64,000 nt of DNA, taken from Monarcha castaneiventris obscurior. Lineage: Eukaryota > Chordata > Aves > Passeriformes > Monarchidae. The notes below the pieces were generated by a model. It searched no databases and was not told the DNA's origin. It saw only the letters and a program-made list of their open reading frames with translations. Below, in pieces: positions 41,431-55,463 of this stretch (positions are counted from its first letter, which is position 1; each line of letters opens with the position of its first letter). The stretch covers positions 5,365,501 through 5,429,500 of the forward strand of contig JAMPIT010000417.1 in the NCBI GenBank assembly GCA_026261815.1, written 5' to 3'. A program made the translations under genes and the position numbers.

Positions 41431-44400
41431 TCCTATTCTGAGGTATGACTGCTTAGCTAGCTATGTATCTCAAATCTCTTTGATTTCCAGCAGAAATACT
41501 CTCACAAAGCAAAGGCATGGGGTTTGTCATCAGAGTAAAGCCAAGGCACATCCCTAAATTCACAAGACAATATAGATTCTTCACAGACATGTCCCCATCA
41601 TCAGTCCCTCACCAAAAACTGCCAGAAGGTTTTCAAGGGCTTCAGTTTGCTTTGGTGGTGACCAGTGTTGGGCTGCTGTGTAACAGCTTTGCTGCTCTCA
41701 GAAAAAGCAGTGGGCCCTGGAGACCCAGGCAAGGCCCCGTGACAACAATTGGGAGCACTGGACAGGTGCTGCTCAAGCATCACTCCAAGGTACCAGTGCT
41801 GTGGTACATTTCTGTACACTGCCTTTCCCTGTACACACCCTCAAAGTGGGCACGGCACCTTCCCAGGAGTCTGAACATCAGCTTCCTCCAAACAGTGGTG
41901 CCTAAGCCTTCCCTCCTCCTTCATCCCAAAGAAGGGGGAGGCAGGAGGCTACTTCAAAGCCTTTTTGTGAGACATCACATTTGTGCAAAGCACACCAGAT
42001 GCTGCCTGAGCATCGAGTAGTCATAGAAGCAAGACCTGGGTGCAAAAAGTACTTTTTAGGATGCAAAAGCAAAAAAAACCCTTTCCCTCCTCCAAAACGT
42101 GTTCTTCTGAAATCTCCTTCAAAACTCTTCTCCTGCCCCTCCAGGTTCCAGACACCTGAGCCTCCAGTTGCTCCCAAAGTAGTTCAAAGGCACTGAGACA
42201 CCGTGGCTTTTTCTCCCCACCTGCAGGACTGTCTTGGTCCTGAACTGGGGCTGATAGAATGAAGTCCAGTTGAGCTTGTCCAGACTGGAGGAGGAGGAAA
42301 GAAGATGGAACAACAAGGGAAAGGTGGGGGTGGATGGGGAGCCTGCCCTGGGCTGCACTGATTCACTGCCTCCACAGCTGCTCAGCTCCATGGAGGAGAT
42401 GCTGCTCAGCCCAGTCCAGCTTCTGATAGCCACAAGGCAGCTGTGGCTCAGCAGCATTGAAATAAAGTGGGGGGGGTCCTTGACACTCTGTCCCTGACTG
42501 TGCCTGCTCCCCTCCTGCTCTGGGACCCAGATGAAGGGAGCACATCTACCATACCGAGTGGGTCATAGCATCAGCTTCCCTCTTCCCAGAAAAGAGGTCC
42601 AAAATAAAGCAATGGCTACTCCCTCCCACCCTCTCCCATGAATACGTACTGTCAGTGTGGGTAAATGTGTCAGCTTTCTCAGTCCTTCATGGTCCAGGTT
42701 TTAGCAGGACCAGAATGAAATTTACTGCCAGTGAAAGTCCAACAAGGTGTATAAATCTGTCTTCTGGCCACAACCCATTCTCATAACCCAATGTCAGCCC
42801 ACTTCCTCCTCACCAGCATTAAGAGAAGGTTTTCTGATTAACTTTCCAGGCTCAGAAGGGACAAAAGAAGCTTAGCACAACTCAAGTCACTTGAAAAGCC
42901 ACAACATGTGTGAATCGGCTGGATTCATGACAGTCATTAGCATCATCACAAAGATGTTTCTAATGGAATCTATCTGAGCAGAGAAAGAAAACAAAGTGGG
43001 TTGCATAAAAATACCAAACTGTGTCCTCCTTTGTGTGTTCAGAAAACACGAGATGGCACAGATGCACACAAATACCTTTCCCACATTTTGCACTGAACAA
43101 GGGTCCTCCTGCAGGAGACCAGTGTGCTTCTAGTTGAAAAGAAAGCCCAGACCTATGCACGTATCTACAGCAGAGGAGCTCCACCCAAACTTATCTCCTG
43201 GCACAGACCAAGCATGGCCACTTCCTGCCAAATGCTGACCAGCATGCACTAGGCCAGCTCAACCAGCATGGTGGTGGCCAGCTTGGCTTCACCCAAGAGG
43301 GAGTTGACTACAGCCAAGAGAAAGCTTAGGGTGGTTCTTACCTTCCCAGTCTAGCACACAAGATAAGTCCCAAACATCTTCTCCAAGCCCTTCAGTTTTG
43401 CACTGAGGAACTCCATCCATTCAGTGCACCACAAGTTCTGCTCAAGGTTCTACAGCTATTCCCCAGTACGTTCTTCCATTTACTGGTATGAATGTTTCAT
43501 GTCTCATTTCCAGTTATAAGAGGCACAGCTTAACCTCCTCCTCCCAAGTGCAGCTTGCCTTCTCTTTATATTGCTACTCTGATCTTTCATGGAGCATGCT
43601 ATCTCCAGATGATTTTATCCAAGTTCTGTATTTCCTTAGCTGGTGTAATAAATGTGGCATTTCAGTAAAGCCAAGGTTCAAGCTGAGTCTTTTGCATACG
43701 AACTCTTTAAACCCCAAGGCTTCAACTAAATAACACACATAGATTTGTCCTATCCAGGAGGAACACTGGACCAAATATTGTCTTTTTGCCACTTAACATT
43801 CAGACATCCTATAAGGAAATCAGAAATTTTACAGGGAATTTAAGTCTTGAATGCTTTTTCTTCCTCTCTCTCTGCGTCTCTGACAGTAAAATCAAGTTCT
43901 ATGATTTCTCCATCAATTTTTGTCCTGTTACTTTTAAACCATTTTATAGTACTCTTTCAAAGTAGATCAGATTATGAGAAAACACAATTAATTTGCTTTA
44001 AAAGTCTCAAATTCTGTTCAAGTCGAAATTTCAACTATGGCAAATACAGTAATTTTAAGCAGTTCTACCAGAGAGCATTGATTTTTCTCCCCAAGGCACA
44101 GTCCATCAGGATTTGGGGGAGGAAACTCAACACAAATTCATCTGATCCCAAAACGAAATGTCAACCAGATTCTATACCTACTCCTGTTTCATACTGCAGG
44201 AAAAGCAATACATTACATGATCAAGAAAACACCTGAAAACTTACATGGAAAAGAAGTGTTTAAGAATCTGTTGCTACCCTTTTAATCATGTCATTTAATG
44301 TTCGAGAAACAAGGAAATCATCAAACACAATGACAAAAAATAGCATCCTTTGTATTAACACAAAGCATTAATGCAGCAATCATTGCAGGCACTGAAAGAG

Positions 44401-46220
44401 CAGCCTAGACAGTACCTCAATAGCTCTTTATTATGTTCCTTCAGTGACGAAAGTGAACAAGTTTATAAACAAAAATACTTCAAAATGAAGCTGATTCAAA
44501 TAAATATTGGAAGCCTTTGCAACTCATACCCCAGTGCAGACATCCAAATTCAATCCAATCTGATGCTGAATCCACAACCAATACCAAGATTCCCCATTTC
44601 AAAGGGACAGTGGAGCCAGTCTCTGGGCTGCAGCTGCACCCTTGTACAGATACCCATTACAATTTGTCCTGCCACATTTGCTGAACTGCAGTATCACAGA
44701 AGACTGTCACGTCAGAGAAGACACATGGATTTCTGTATTACCCTGTGCAACTTAAAAGGACACAGACTGTCAGGGCAAACCTTCTAACTTGCTGTTTTGT
44801 TTGATTTTTATGCTTCATCATGCAAGCAATATTTTCTTAGGAAAGATATGCCTTGATGGAGATGGGCAATGCTTCTAAATGCATGCAGGAAAAAATGTAC
44901 AAAGACATATAATAAAATGTCATTCTTAAACTAGCTCCCTCCTGGGACACAGTGGTGATAGAAGCAGCAATCCCTGGCCATCTCTCCTTAGCCTGGAGCA
45001 TCCAGAGAAACAGGTCTCTCAGGGGTGCCACAGACCAGCCCTTTACCTGGTCACGTCAACAGACCTCATGCACCAACTTGCCACTGTCTGGTTTGGAATC
45101 AAGGTCTGAGAAATCCATAGATCGTGGCTCAGTTCACCTGATGGGACACTAGTGTTTCTTGCAAATTCAAATCACGTTTGAGAACCGTTTACATTAGACA
45201 CAGACTGAGGAATCTCCAGGCCTTCGTGTTCAAAAAGACATGGACTATCAGGTACCCAGTTTTCTTACAATGGAAAAACACAAGACAGAGGACCAGACAT
45301 TAGGAGATTTTGGATTCCTCATGGAACATGACTGTTTTCCAAACTGAGTGGTGAAAGAGCAGTAATTTAATACACTCTTTGTCTTTTCTAGCCCCCAACT
45401 CTGTACATCCTTAAAATGCAAACACAGAGAACAAAAGAGATAATTAAAAGCTTTTAGAAAGCTCATCTATATAGGCTACCTTTGTAGCCAATAGGGATTA
45501 GCTTTTCTAGAGGGTACACTGGAGCACATCCATGGGGCTCCTGCTCTACACTGCCCTTCAAAGAACCTGGTCTTTCTCCACTGACTTCCTGGAGTTCCTC
45601 TGGAAATAAGTCTCCAACAGCCAGTGTTCACTTCTGGAAAAACTCCCCGCTCCATATAGAAATCAAACATCTCACCAAGCTTTTAAAAGCAAATGTATAA
45701 CAAACAATGAGAGGGGATACACCAAGGGATATGAACTGCAGGAATGAAAATCCCAAGTGATTTTAAAGATCTGGAGACAATTTTAAAGAGCTACCTGCAC
45801 ATTATAGGAAACGATAAAAATTTTCATTGGAGCAGTAACTCTGGTTTCCTGTCACAGAGTTCATAGTTCTCCTCCCTCATCCTTTGTTTAAGAGCACTTG
45901 CTTGAGGATCAGGTCTTTGTTCCCCGGGGATTCACCTCCTCCTGTCACTCTATTCCCCACCTGGAATCAGCACTGGAGCTCAATGCTAAACGAAACATTT
46001 TGTTGTCATGTCACTGGGAAAAAACAAATGCATCCAAAGCAGAACAAGAACAAACCTGCACTGACTAATTTGGAGGAAGAATTAGCTCCCATGTCTCCCA
46101 TGTCTCAGAGGACTCCAATGCCTCTGGGCTACAGAGCCTGTGCCTCCATTTCTTTCATGCTGAAATCATTTCTCTTTTTATAAGTAATTACTTTATATCG
46201 GGCCAAAGAAACAAACTACC

Positions 46221-46260
46221 TCCACAGCCCAGTCGTTAGAGCACTCCCTCTCCAGCACAA
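46221..46260 (+). mobile_element. possible tRNA-derived SINE head
   Basis: CAGCCCAGTCGTTAGAGCAC resembles the A-box region of tRNA-derived SINEs (and of tRNAs: 'tagctcagtcggtagagca'). No B box (GGTTCAAATCC) follows at the right distance, so it is not a functional tRNA gene. It is a short match and could be chance. Confidence 0.3.
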
Positions 46261-46953
46261 TGAATAGGCATTTATATAAAGTAGAACAGTTCCAACTGGA
46301 AAAGTTCCAACTGAGAAAGCATTACTGCAGAGGACCCAGTAGTCTGAGCCCTCATCTTGGCTAGGACAACCTCAGGGACAAGCCCCCACTTCGAAGCATG
46401 CAGAATAACAATGCGTCACACAAAACCCAGTTAGTTTTCTGCCCACCAGGCTGCTAGCTATTCTTTTCTCTGCTTTTTCATGAAAACACATCAAACACTC
46501 TGGTTAATCTCAGTGGAGAACTAGCAAAACCTCTGGTTTTTTGTTTGTTTGGTTTTTTTTTTGAGGGGCAGTTAACCCATTTCCAAACCTCTTCTGTCAA
46601 AAACCTTACTCATCACCTCTAACGTCAAAAGCTGAAGTCAGGAATCAATCTGCCCTAACAAAAAAAAAAAAAATACAAGACTATTAAGGCGAGGCATGTC
46701 ATTAACCAACACTCATCTCCTACTATGCATCTCCTGGTTTCTGAAAGTTATTACTCCCTCCAGTAAGAAAAAAGGCCATTGCACAGAAAGGGTTGCTCAT
46801 ATAAGATACCCGCTGTGAAAATCCAGCTCCTGCTTCAGAGACAGCCAAGGTACAGACACTCAGCTCCCACAAAGCTCTCTGAGTCCTGAAGTTCATTTAG
46901 TCTACATAGAAATCGTGCAAATTAAAAATGGTTAACACGTGACCCTTGTGACT

Positions 46954-47009
46954 CTCTCTGAATCCTTGGTTTGAAAGTTCACAAACTTTCAAACCAGGGA
47001 TTCAAAGAG
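46954..47009. repeat. near-perfect inverted repeat (26-bp arms, 4-nt loop)
   Basis: The left arm (46954-46979) and right arm (46984-47009) are complementary at 24 of 26 positions around the loop CACA. The central part, GGTTTGAAAGTT and AACTTTCAAACC, pairs perfectly. One of the two mismatches can form a G-U pair in RNA of one strand. The flanks do not pair further. No terminal inverted repeats with target duplications were recognised, so it cannot be assigned to a transposon. It lies in the GRIN2B leader intron. Confidence 0.95.
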
Positions 47010-49789
47010 CTTTCTGCAAGAGCAGCCATCTTTCAAGGCAGCCATCCCACAGCTACATTATTTTTTAAGCTACTTAATTTTTCTCTCCTCCTGTTTAGGG
47101 TACCAGTGCCCCATCACTTAATGAAATTATTGCAATGCCTTTTCCGAGATTCTATTTACACTTTCATGGCATTTACCACTGTTACTCTTAAACTGAGTCT
47201 TAAAAGCTTCCTCCTGGAAAGACAGTACCGCAGACGACATCCACGCTGATTTTATACTTTGACTTTCAACATTTCAGGACACTATCTATATAATTTCAAT
47301 TATATATTATAGTCACCTTTTCAGCAATAAATTAGAGGGTAATTTCAAGTTGCACCGAAAACGTGGAGAGCTGAAAGGGAGAGACTGTGAGAACAGATTA
47401 TGTCATTCTGTTGCTTTCATTAGACTCTCCCTTGGGGATTGTCAGCCTCTGATGTTTCAGCTTGCCTCTGCCGAAACACACGTCTGACAGGAGGGAATCT
47501 CCCCTGAGATACTTAGGCCACTGACTACAGCAGCCAGCAATAATAGAGAATTATAGACGAAGAGAGAGAGGGGTGCAGGGATATGCAGATCTTTCCCACG
47601 TGCTTTCCATACAAGCGTATGCCTACGTGCAAGTAGCCGTGAGTTAGTGCGTTCTAGTGCATTTCCTCTGCCACAATGCACTTCAAATGCATTTCTAAGC
47701 AAAGCCTTGTGACAGAAATTCCCCAGCAATCCAGCTGTGTACAATTAAACAGCATCCTGCTTTATCTGGCACAAAGAGATTTACAGCGGCAACCCTTTCT
47801 CCATCCTCCTCCTGGAGCAGCTGGCAGCATCCTGACACCTTTCCATGTAGCAGTAGAGCCATTCTTCTCACTGCACAGGCTTCAAAACCACCTGCCCCCG
47901 ATGCTGTGAAGAGTTGGGATTGCCCTTGGCTTTAGGATCCTAGCAGCTCTTCTGCAATTCATTTCCAGGTGGTATTGATTTAGGACCTTCACCTTTCACA
48001 TTCCAAACAGCCACTGTGTATCTCCAGCACCCCATTTCCAGATATGAACACTGGAGTAGCAGAAGTCTCACGTGACACAAGGAAACCACAGTCCCTTGTT
48101 ACAGCAGACTTCAATCTCTAACCTACCTGTACCCCACTGTGTCCCGCTCATGGCCCACAGCCAAAGGTAACAACGCAGGACTGCTGCAGTCTTAAACTAT
48201 CATGAGGCTATTATGCCTATCACCTGAAAACAGTTTTCTGTTCATTGGGCAACCATCTGTGATGTAGGACATGGCATTTGCACTAGTGAATTATCATCAG
48301 GTTCATGACACCAGATCTTATCTGCCTCAGCTGGCTGCATGTAGCCATCTCACCTCCTAGTCTGTTTTGAAGTAGTGAACTTAATGAGTTTTACATTTGT
48401 TTCGTTTTGAAAAATCCTCCAAATTCTTCAGAGGTGGTACATGCAAGAAACTACATCCATGTGAAAAAGGTGTATATATTACCTCCCAACAGTGCATGGC
48501 AACCCTAACTAAGAGATCAGGTGAAGAAGTGAAATAAAAATGTTTAATCCAAGTATAATAAAATAGAGGGTGTATTGTGTCATTTCCTCCATTTGAGCCT
48601 GAGTCTGTCCTAGACACCTGTATAGAAAACTCCTCACTCCTACAAAAAAACACCAGAGGTCAGGATTACACGCTTGTTACTCTTTTTTAAAATCGTGTAA
48701 TCCACCAGCAGGGCTGCACCACAGCCACCACTTCTGCTGATGCACAGGAGGGTATACGCTGGCATGGGCCTTAGGCTGCAGAGCACGTTCCCAGTGCTGG
48801 CCAAACTCACAGTTTCAAAACAGTCCTTTCAGCCATCTCAGCTACCGGCAGGGGAATTTCTACTGACCCAAGGTAGGAAGATCCCTCACAGAACCCACTG
48901 CCAGAGCCGCTCATGCAAACCCCAGCTAGGCACAAGAAGCTCCTCCAACTCGGAGCACGAAGAGATGTGACTGTGAAGGCCGGCTAGTGAAGCAATGATC
49001 CTCAGAAACCACGATGCTCATGGCTGCCCATATCCCATTTTATCTTCTGGAAGCAGCAAAGAGGAGTAAACAGAAGGTATTTTTAAACTATATCTCACCT
49101 TGCAAGACAAAAGAATGACATGAAATAGCAAGGTGTGAATTTTCACATCGTTCAGTGTGTGACGGTAAACCTCCCCTCCCCCTGCAGTATCAGGTTTTGG
49201 CACACTAGCTATTCAGATGCTGTGACAGTGTTAAGCCTTGAAAGCAACGGCTACAGACAGGTGAAGCTTCTGAATGAAAGACACATGGTCTCAGTCTAAG
49301 CAGCCCAACTTATCCCAGGATTCGAGAACTGTGCTTGCAAATGCGAAAGCATCATTCATACAGGACGTGTTTCTAAGCCTCTTCTGCCTGATTTTTACAC
49401 TGCAGCTCTTGCCAGTCTCCTGGACAGTATGAGCTGTCACAACGTACCAGAGGTTTTGTAAACCAGGCATCTTTGGGGAGCTCCTGATACGTGCCAGCTG
49501 TGCCACCAGTCGACACCATCATTTTGACTCCTATAGGTACCATATGAGATTTGTTGCACAGAGCCAAACCCAGCCAGGGTCCTCCAATGGGACAGTCCCT
49601 CCCTCCTGCACACAGAACAAATCAACTTCATTACCTTTCTTCCAAAGTTGTTTGGTTAGGCATGCAAATATGATCTGAGGTTCACTGGAGACAGACTTTA
49701 TTAGATACAAAATCCTGATAGTTCATCACCTACATCTAGCTTTAAATATTGTCAGTAGCAGCTAATCTGCCAAATTTATCAGCTCTTCT

Positions 49790-50160
49790 ATTGTCACTAG
49801 AACATTATTGCAGTAAACATTTAATTTGATGTTTAATGTGAATTCTCTCTGCTTCATCTTAAAGTCATTTATTTCCTGATCTGTCCTCTGTGACTAATGA
49901 GAATAATTGGCCCCTGTCCTCTTTCTGTAACAGTCTTTTATGTATTTGCAGACAGCTAGGGATCCACCCACAGTTGTCTTTTCTCCAGATTGAGCTTCCC
50001 TGGCTCTCTCACCCTTTCTTTACAGGTCTTGTTTTCTCTGCTCTGTGATCATTGTCTTAGTTCACTCCCGCACACTTCCCCCAGTCCTTCCCTCTCTTAG
50101 AAGTGCTGCCCTCAAACAGAATATAGTTACCTAAGCAGAACTAAACCACATCTGTAAATA
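49790..50160 (-). mobile_element. decayed CR1 LINE fragment, sister copy of the one at 40.4 kb
   Basis: It contains the block shared with the 40.4 kb copy, preceded by sequence resembling the CR1 'ctctctgcttcatcttaaa' antisense region and followed by a further diverged stretch. The orientation is the same as the other CR1 pieces. It is a non-coding relic in the leader intron. Confidence 0.6.
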
Positions 50161-52049
50161 GTTCTAGACAGATAATTTCACTATTTTGAACAAACAAGGA
50201 TTGTACACAGAGCTACGTGGGCTGGACAGTGGGTTTGGAGGAGGAGGGTGGTAGCTACACTGCTTCGTTTCTTGATGCCTGGTTGAAAATCCAGGCTGAA
50301 AGTACAGTAGGCAAGAACTGTTCCCATAACTAAATAGCTACATGCAGACAAAGTAGTGTAGGCTGACTGCTACCTTGAAAAGTAACTTAAGAGTTTGTCA
50401 CATGGACAGTTAATTGGAGGTGAGCTCTTACACGCCCAACATGCCAGGGGTGTGCAGGAGTGACAGAGGATTCCATGGATTATTCAGGCCAGATAACCTG
50501 GTGGCCCTGCACTTGTTTTAGCAGAGGAGCAATCAGCAGAGATAAGCCACCAAACAGGAAGATCAAATTCACATTTTTCCCCTTAAATTGTTTCTTTCCT
50601 ATAAATGTTTCAGCACAGACATGCACATCAATATTAGTGATACTGTACGTGCTTTAGGAATACAGAAATATCTTCAGTGTTCAGAGCTGGCAACCTAACC
50701 TTTTACCTGAGCCATTTTCAGTGACTCTTTTCAGTTCTGAACCTTCCTTGGGGATGGGGTTTGAGGTACAGGGAGTGAATGCTGCAGAGATCTCAGCCTA
50801 GTATCCCTTTCACTTTTACCCAATAACCACACTCATTCAAAATTTCTCTTTGTCCCCAGATGTTTAATCAGCCCATCTATATTGATATATATAGATTATA
50901 TATATAGATATAAAACATGGTCTTCAACTGCTCATGTTAGAAAGGGAAGAGAGCCACCCAGCATACTTTGCAGTCTACAAATACCAGCTGTATTAGGAAG
51001 AATGAGCAGGCAGCGAATCTCAGAACACATACCCAAAGTATTTTTATTCTTCTCACATGAAGCATATTCAATGTATATGTAAAATTTTAGAAAGAGAAGT
51101 CTGTCCCTTCTCCTGCCCAGAGTCAGTGTTCTCTTCTGTTTCCAGGAAAACACTGAATAAAAGGCAGCCTTGCCTCAAGAGGTCCAAATTAGCCATGGTT
51201 TGAATTGAATTTGAATTTGCAGTTTGCACACTGCCTTGTGCCATACATTTGTTTTTCAGTGCACAGAGAGGGGATTTTTTTCTCTGCAGTGACCTCAGAC
51301 GCATGGAGATACGCTGCTTGGTTTGCACAGATCACCACCCTGCACCTGGTCAACTTTTACACACACCGGTTCACACCCCGATGTACAATTCTAGCTGGGA
51401 GTTTGTGGTTTGCAGCTTAAGGAAGCAATGAGCTCCTGAACAATAAAGGGTGGGTTTGTTCGGATTTTTTTTTCCCAACATGAAAGGCAGCTTCAACATT
51501 TAACCCAGTCAGGTCAATCTCCTAGTTCCCAGGCACTTAACATCATGGCACTGATTTTGCCAGAGCAAGCACCAGTCCACACCTGCCAGGAATGCTCTTT
51601 CCTGTCTTTAGATAAACAGACAAGCAATAAAGGTAGGTCAGAGGGATGGTGGAGCCCCCTTTGTGGTTGGAGAAATGGGTTTTTTAGTTCCCGTTACAAG
51701 GCACTTCATGGAAGCAGAAACACAAAACTCGTAAGAAGGGACAAGGCAGTTGTAGCGGGTGGGCCACGCTTAGCTTCAAATATCTTATTTTCCTCTCATT
51801 CCCCTTCCACATATTTCAGTGGTGTGATCTTCAAACTGCCATTTCGCAGGGAGGTACCCAAGGCAGCAGCGAGTCTGTCTGACTGCAGCAAAGCGACAAT
51901 TAATAAGTTGACTCATTTTGGTGTAAAGAGTTCTTGTGGATGGGGGGACAGAGGACAGATCAGGGTAATAGCAGATAACTGATCAGCCATGCTTCTCCCA
52001 ACCACTTTGTGCTTTTCTCTCAAGTATAAATAAATATCAAAGAAAGCTA

Positions 52050-52230
52050 ATCACAGAACTGCAGAAGAGTCAGGCAGGCCTAGAGCCCTGATGTCAGGCA
52101 GAGCGGATACTACAAGCATTCCATGGTGGATTAGGCAATCACAATATACTGAGCCATCTTGCTCAGAAAGATCATCTAGTCCATCTTTCCTATTAACTAA
52201 TCCATTTCTTTGTGATAAATTGCAGCTTAC
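52050..52230 (-). mobile_element. possible CR1 LINE 3'-end fragment
   Basis: It has AATCACAGAACTGCAGAAG near its left end and AAAGATCATCTAGTCCATC further on, the characteristic antisense start of CR1 3' ends ('atcacagaat...agatcatctagtccaac'). The middle part does not align well, so the copy is strongly decayed or interrupted. Confidence 0.45.
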
Positions 52231-55200
52231 ACAAAGAAAATTTTAAAAATTAAAAAAACCCTCTGCACATTCTCCAGCTGCAAGGTGTCTGTCTTTCACC
52301 ACTGCTCACCAAACCATGCTGCTAAGTAGAGTGCAGGCAGAGTAGAGCTGTGGCCTCCCTAAAGGCCAAGAAGATTAAACCTCTAGGGACCAGTCCTCAG
52401 TCTGGACTATCTCATAGGCAGCTTTTGTGCATCCTAAGGATGGGAATGTGGAATGCAGCCCATTGCAGATACAAGCAGTGCTATCTGTACAGCGTTCCCA
52501 CCCTCTGCCAGCTTGGGGGAATGAAAAAACAGCACTAGGAATCAAATCCAGACCTCCCACATGGTACTGCAGAGACACCGATTCCTGGTGCCAACCCAGG
52601 CAATGTGAGTCCAGTGTGGGAATCCAAGCACAGCTCCATAGCTCAGGCACTGGAAGCGAGGACCACCTGCCCTCTTCCAAACCAAGCACAAGAAACAGCT
52701 CCAGCTGAGCTCCAACAGAAGATAAAATATAAATTAATTCCATCACCTTTTCTCCCTGGAGGTTAGAGTTTGGGGATCAGATGCTGGTTCATAAGTTGAT
52801 AGATTTTTTTATACAGGGACAGCCGGTAATCCAAAATGAGGATAAAACAAGTCAAAGCATCAGTCAAATGGGGGACGGCAGGCTGGGATTTTTGCCCCTG
52901 TTCTGTATTTTCTACCTCTCCATGATCTCTTGCATGATGCTCTGGCATGCACAGGTGCAACGCAGGACTTAGCCAACAATGCTGGTATCCTGAGACCCTT
53001 ACCCAGAACAGGATGGCTGAGTTCTGCTGCTGACACCTTCCTTTGTTCAGCAATGGTCTCACTGGCACAGGGATCGCAAGGGGACACCAGGACTGACACA
53101 GGCTGAACTGGCTAGTGCAGCAGGTGTGTGACAACAGATCAGAGCCCAGGGTCCCTGGGAAGAAGAGCTGTGGCTTTGACCATGCTTCTTTCCTTTTCCC
53201 TGCTGAAATGTGCCTCTTGGCTGAGCCAAGAGGAAGCTGAAGCAGATCTCACCACCCCCAGGCTGTTTCCTGACTCTGCCCTCAACCCATTCCATCGTGT
53301 CTCAACCCTCTGAGACCTCCACCCAGGACTGGGAGACAAGCTGGTGTGGTGAGGTACCAAAGAAAAGCAGGATATATGGAGGCGACAAGAGCTGCTGCTT
53401 TGGGGCGGCGTGGGTGAGCACTTGAGAATCGCCCATACCCACACCTCCCCTCTTGCAGAGCACCCTGCACCCACGCACAAACTGCTGCTCTCTACAGAGC
53501 TGCAGCTGGGGCACACCAGGTCACCCAACACAGCAGGGTGCTGTGTTCCTGCTCTGCTCCCCAAGGCCTTGGGGAGTGGGACAGCACTAGCACCCCATGA
53601 GCAGGGGGAGTTACACACCCAGCCCTCCCTGCCTGCCCAAGGGGCAGCTCAGGAGAGATCAGCTACCTCCATACACTGCTTCCAAAGCCTGAGGTATCTG
53701 TGCTTGACGGTGGGGAAAGCAATGTTAGCGGGCACCTCCTTTTGCCCATACTGGAGCTTGCAGAGAAGATGAGGAAAAGTCACAGGTAAAGGCAGCAGCA
53801 AGAAAGACTGGGCAGTAAAGAGGAGCGAGGATTTCGGCTGGTGCTCCCGGCCCCCAAGGCTGAGCATCACACCTTTAAGACCCCTCCTCAAGTCCCACCT
53901 GCCCTGCTCCATCTCTGCACAAACCTGGTCACGGCTGGGAAGGGCTGTGGCAGGGATGCGGCACCCGCTCGGGCCGGGTGCCCTGCCGGCAGGGCTAGCG
54001 GCTGTGGCAAGCAGCGGGCAGGCAGGGCTGGGCGCCGCTCTCCAGGGCAGCAGGCAGCCTGGCCCCACTGCCAAGGGCTGCCACCCTGGCCAGGCACCCG
54101 CGGAAACCTTCCCCTCTGTGCCTGCAAAAAGCCTTCTCCCCCTCCGACGTGCCTGCAAAACCCAGAGCAGCGGGCAGAGCGGCAGGGACTGAGCCCACCC
54201 TCCCCTTTCCGTGCATCCCCCCGGGGCTTGCGCTTTTGGGGGTTCTCGGGGGTAAATGATGGCCGATGAAGGGGGCTACAATCCCCCAACCGTTCGGTGC
54301 TGGGGTCCTCGGCAGATCCGGGATCTGCGAGGCCTGAGAAATTCCTTCGGAAAACGGGGGAAAGGCTCCCACACGCCCTCCTCCCCGCACAGGTAAACTT
54401 TCTACTCCCACTTGCGGCGAGGGAGGGAGAGCTCAGGCAGGGAGGATCCAGGCGCGGATAAACCCTGGGAAGCCTTAGATATTTATAGAAGCACAGCCAG
54501 AATATGTCAGGAAAGGTGGCTCTCAACCCCTTCACGAGGAACCGCTCCTGGTTTTTAACAATAGGCCGACAAAACCCCCTCAGAAATGTGGCAAGGAGCT
54601 ACTGAAGGATGCAGGCAAAGGAGGCGGTGGGAAAGGCGCGCCCCCGCCTCAGCATGCTCCGGATGCCTCAAGGGCTGAGGGTGCCTCAAGGCTGCCTCAC
54701 CCCGCAGCAGGGCTGGAGGGTGACCCCCCCTTTCTCCTCCCTCTGCTGTGGGGTGCGCCTCCCGCTCCTCTTGCCGCCCCCCGCCCACTGCCAGGCTTCC
54801 GGTCGGGAAGGGAGAGGCGGCTCGGGGGGAGCCTGGGCGGGGGGCTGGCGATGCGGCTAAGGGTGGTGGGGGTCCGCCCCCGGGGGGGGCTGTGCAGCAG
54901 CTCGCCCCTGCCCCCGCCTCTCCCGGCGTGGGGGCCCGCAGACCCACGCGTGACGGGCGAAGCGGCGCGGCGGGCACGGGCTGAGGCTTAAAATAACCCG
55001 AGACGTTCAACACCTTGTGCCCGGCGCTCCCGCACCCCGCGGTGGCTCCGCTCCCTTTGTCTTGCCACCATCTTACGGAAAGACTCACATGTCACGTTAC
55101 GGTCGGGATGCACCGGTATCTCTCGCGTATCTACAGCCGAGCGGCACGATAGCCATTTTGCATCCCTCCCGAGTGGGCTGGGGAAGGGGCTGCCTGCGTG

Positions 55201-55463
55201 GGGACACGGGCTGCAAGGCGCGGTGGATGGCGGGGGGAAGGATGGGGCGCGGCGGAGAAGGGGCCACGATGCCCGCTCATAGCACCAGGGGGACGGGGAT
55301 AAATTAAAACACGTGAAGTTGCCTGAATACAGCGCCTCGTAGGTTCAGGCTAAGTCGCTTGACGTGCTTGGACTTAAAATAGCCCTCCACCTCCACGCAA
55401 GCAGGCGCACTCGCCCCGGCGCTGGGCGGGCTCCTGCCGCGGTGCCAGGGGCGGCCCCGGCCA

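Noticed and set aside
41517..42020. 167-codon plus-strand frame
   Set aside because: No recognisable domain, no splice or promoter context, ordinary intronic composition; treated as chance.
46221..46300. tRNA gene
   Set aside because: Only an A-box-like stretch is present; no B box and no cloverleaf can be drawn.
50870..50915. TATATA-rich segment with apparent self-complementarity
   Set aside because: Simple AT-repeat composition explains it; no longer arms or flanking structure.
53888..54535. 215-codon open frame on minus and other long frames in 53.6-55.1 kb
   Set aside because: They lie in CpG-rich DNA where stop codons are rare, have low-complexity Pro/Ala/Gly/Arg translations and overlap one another on both strands.
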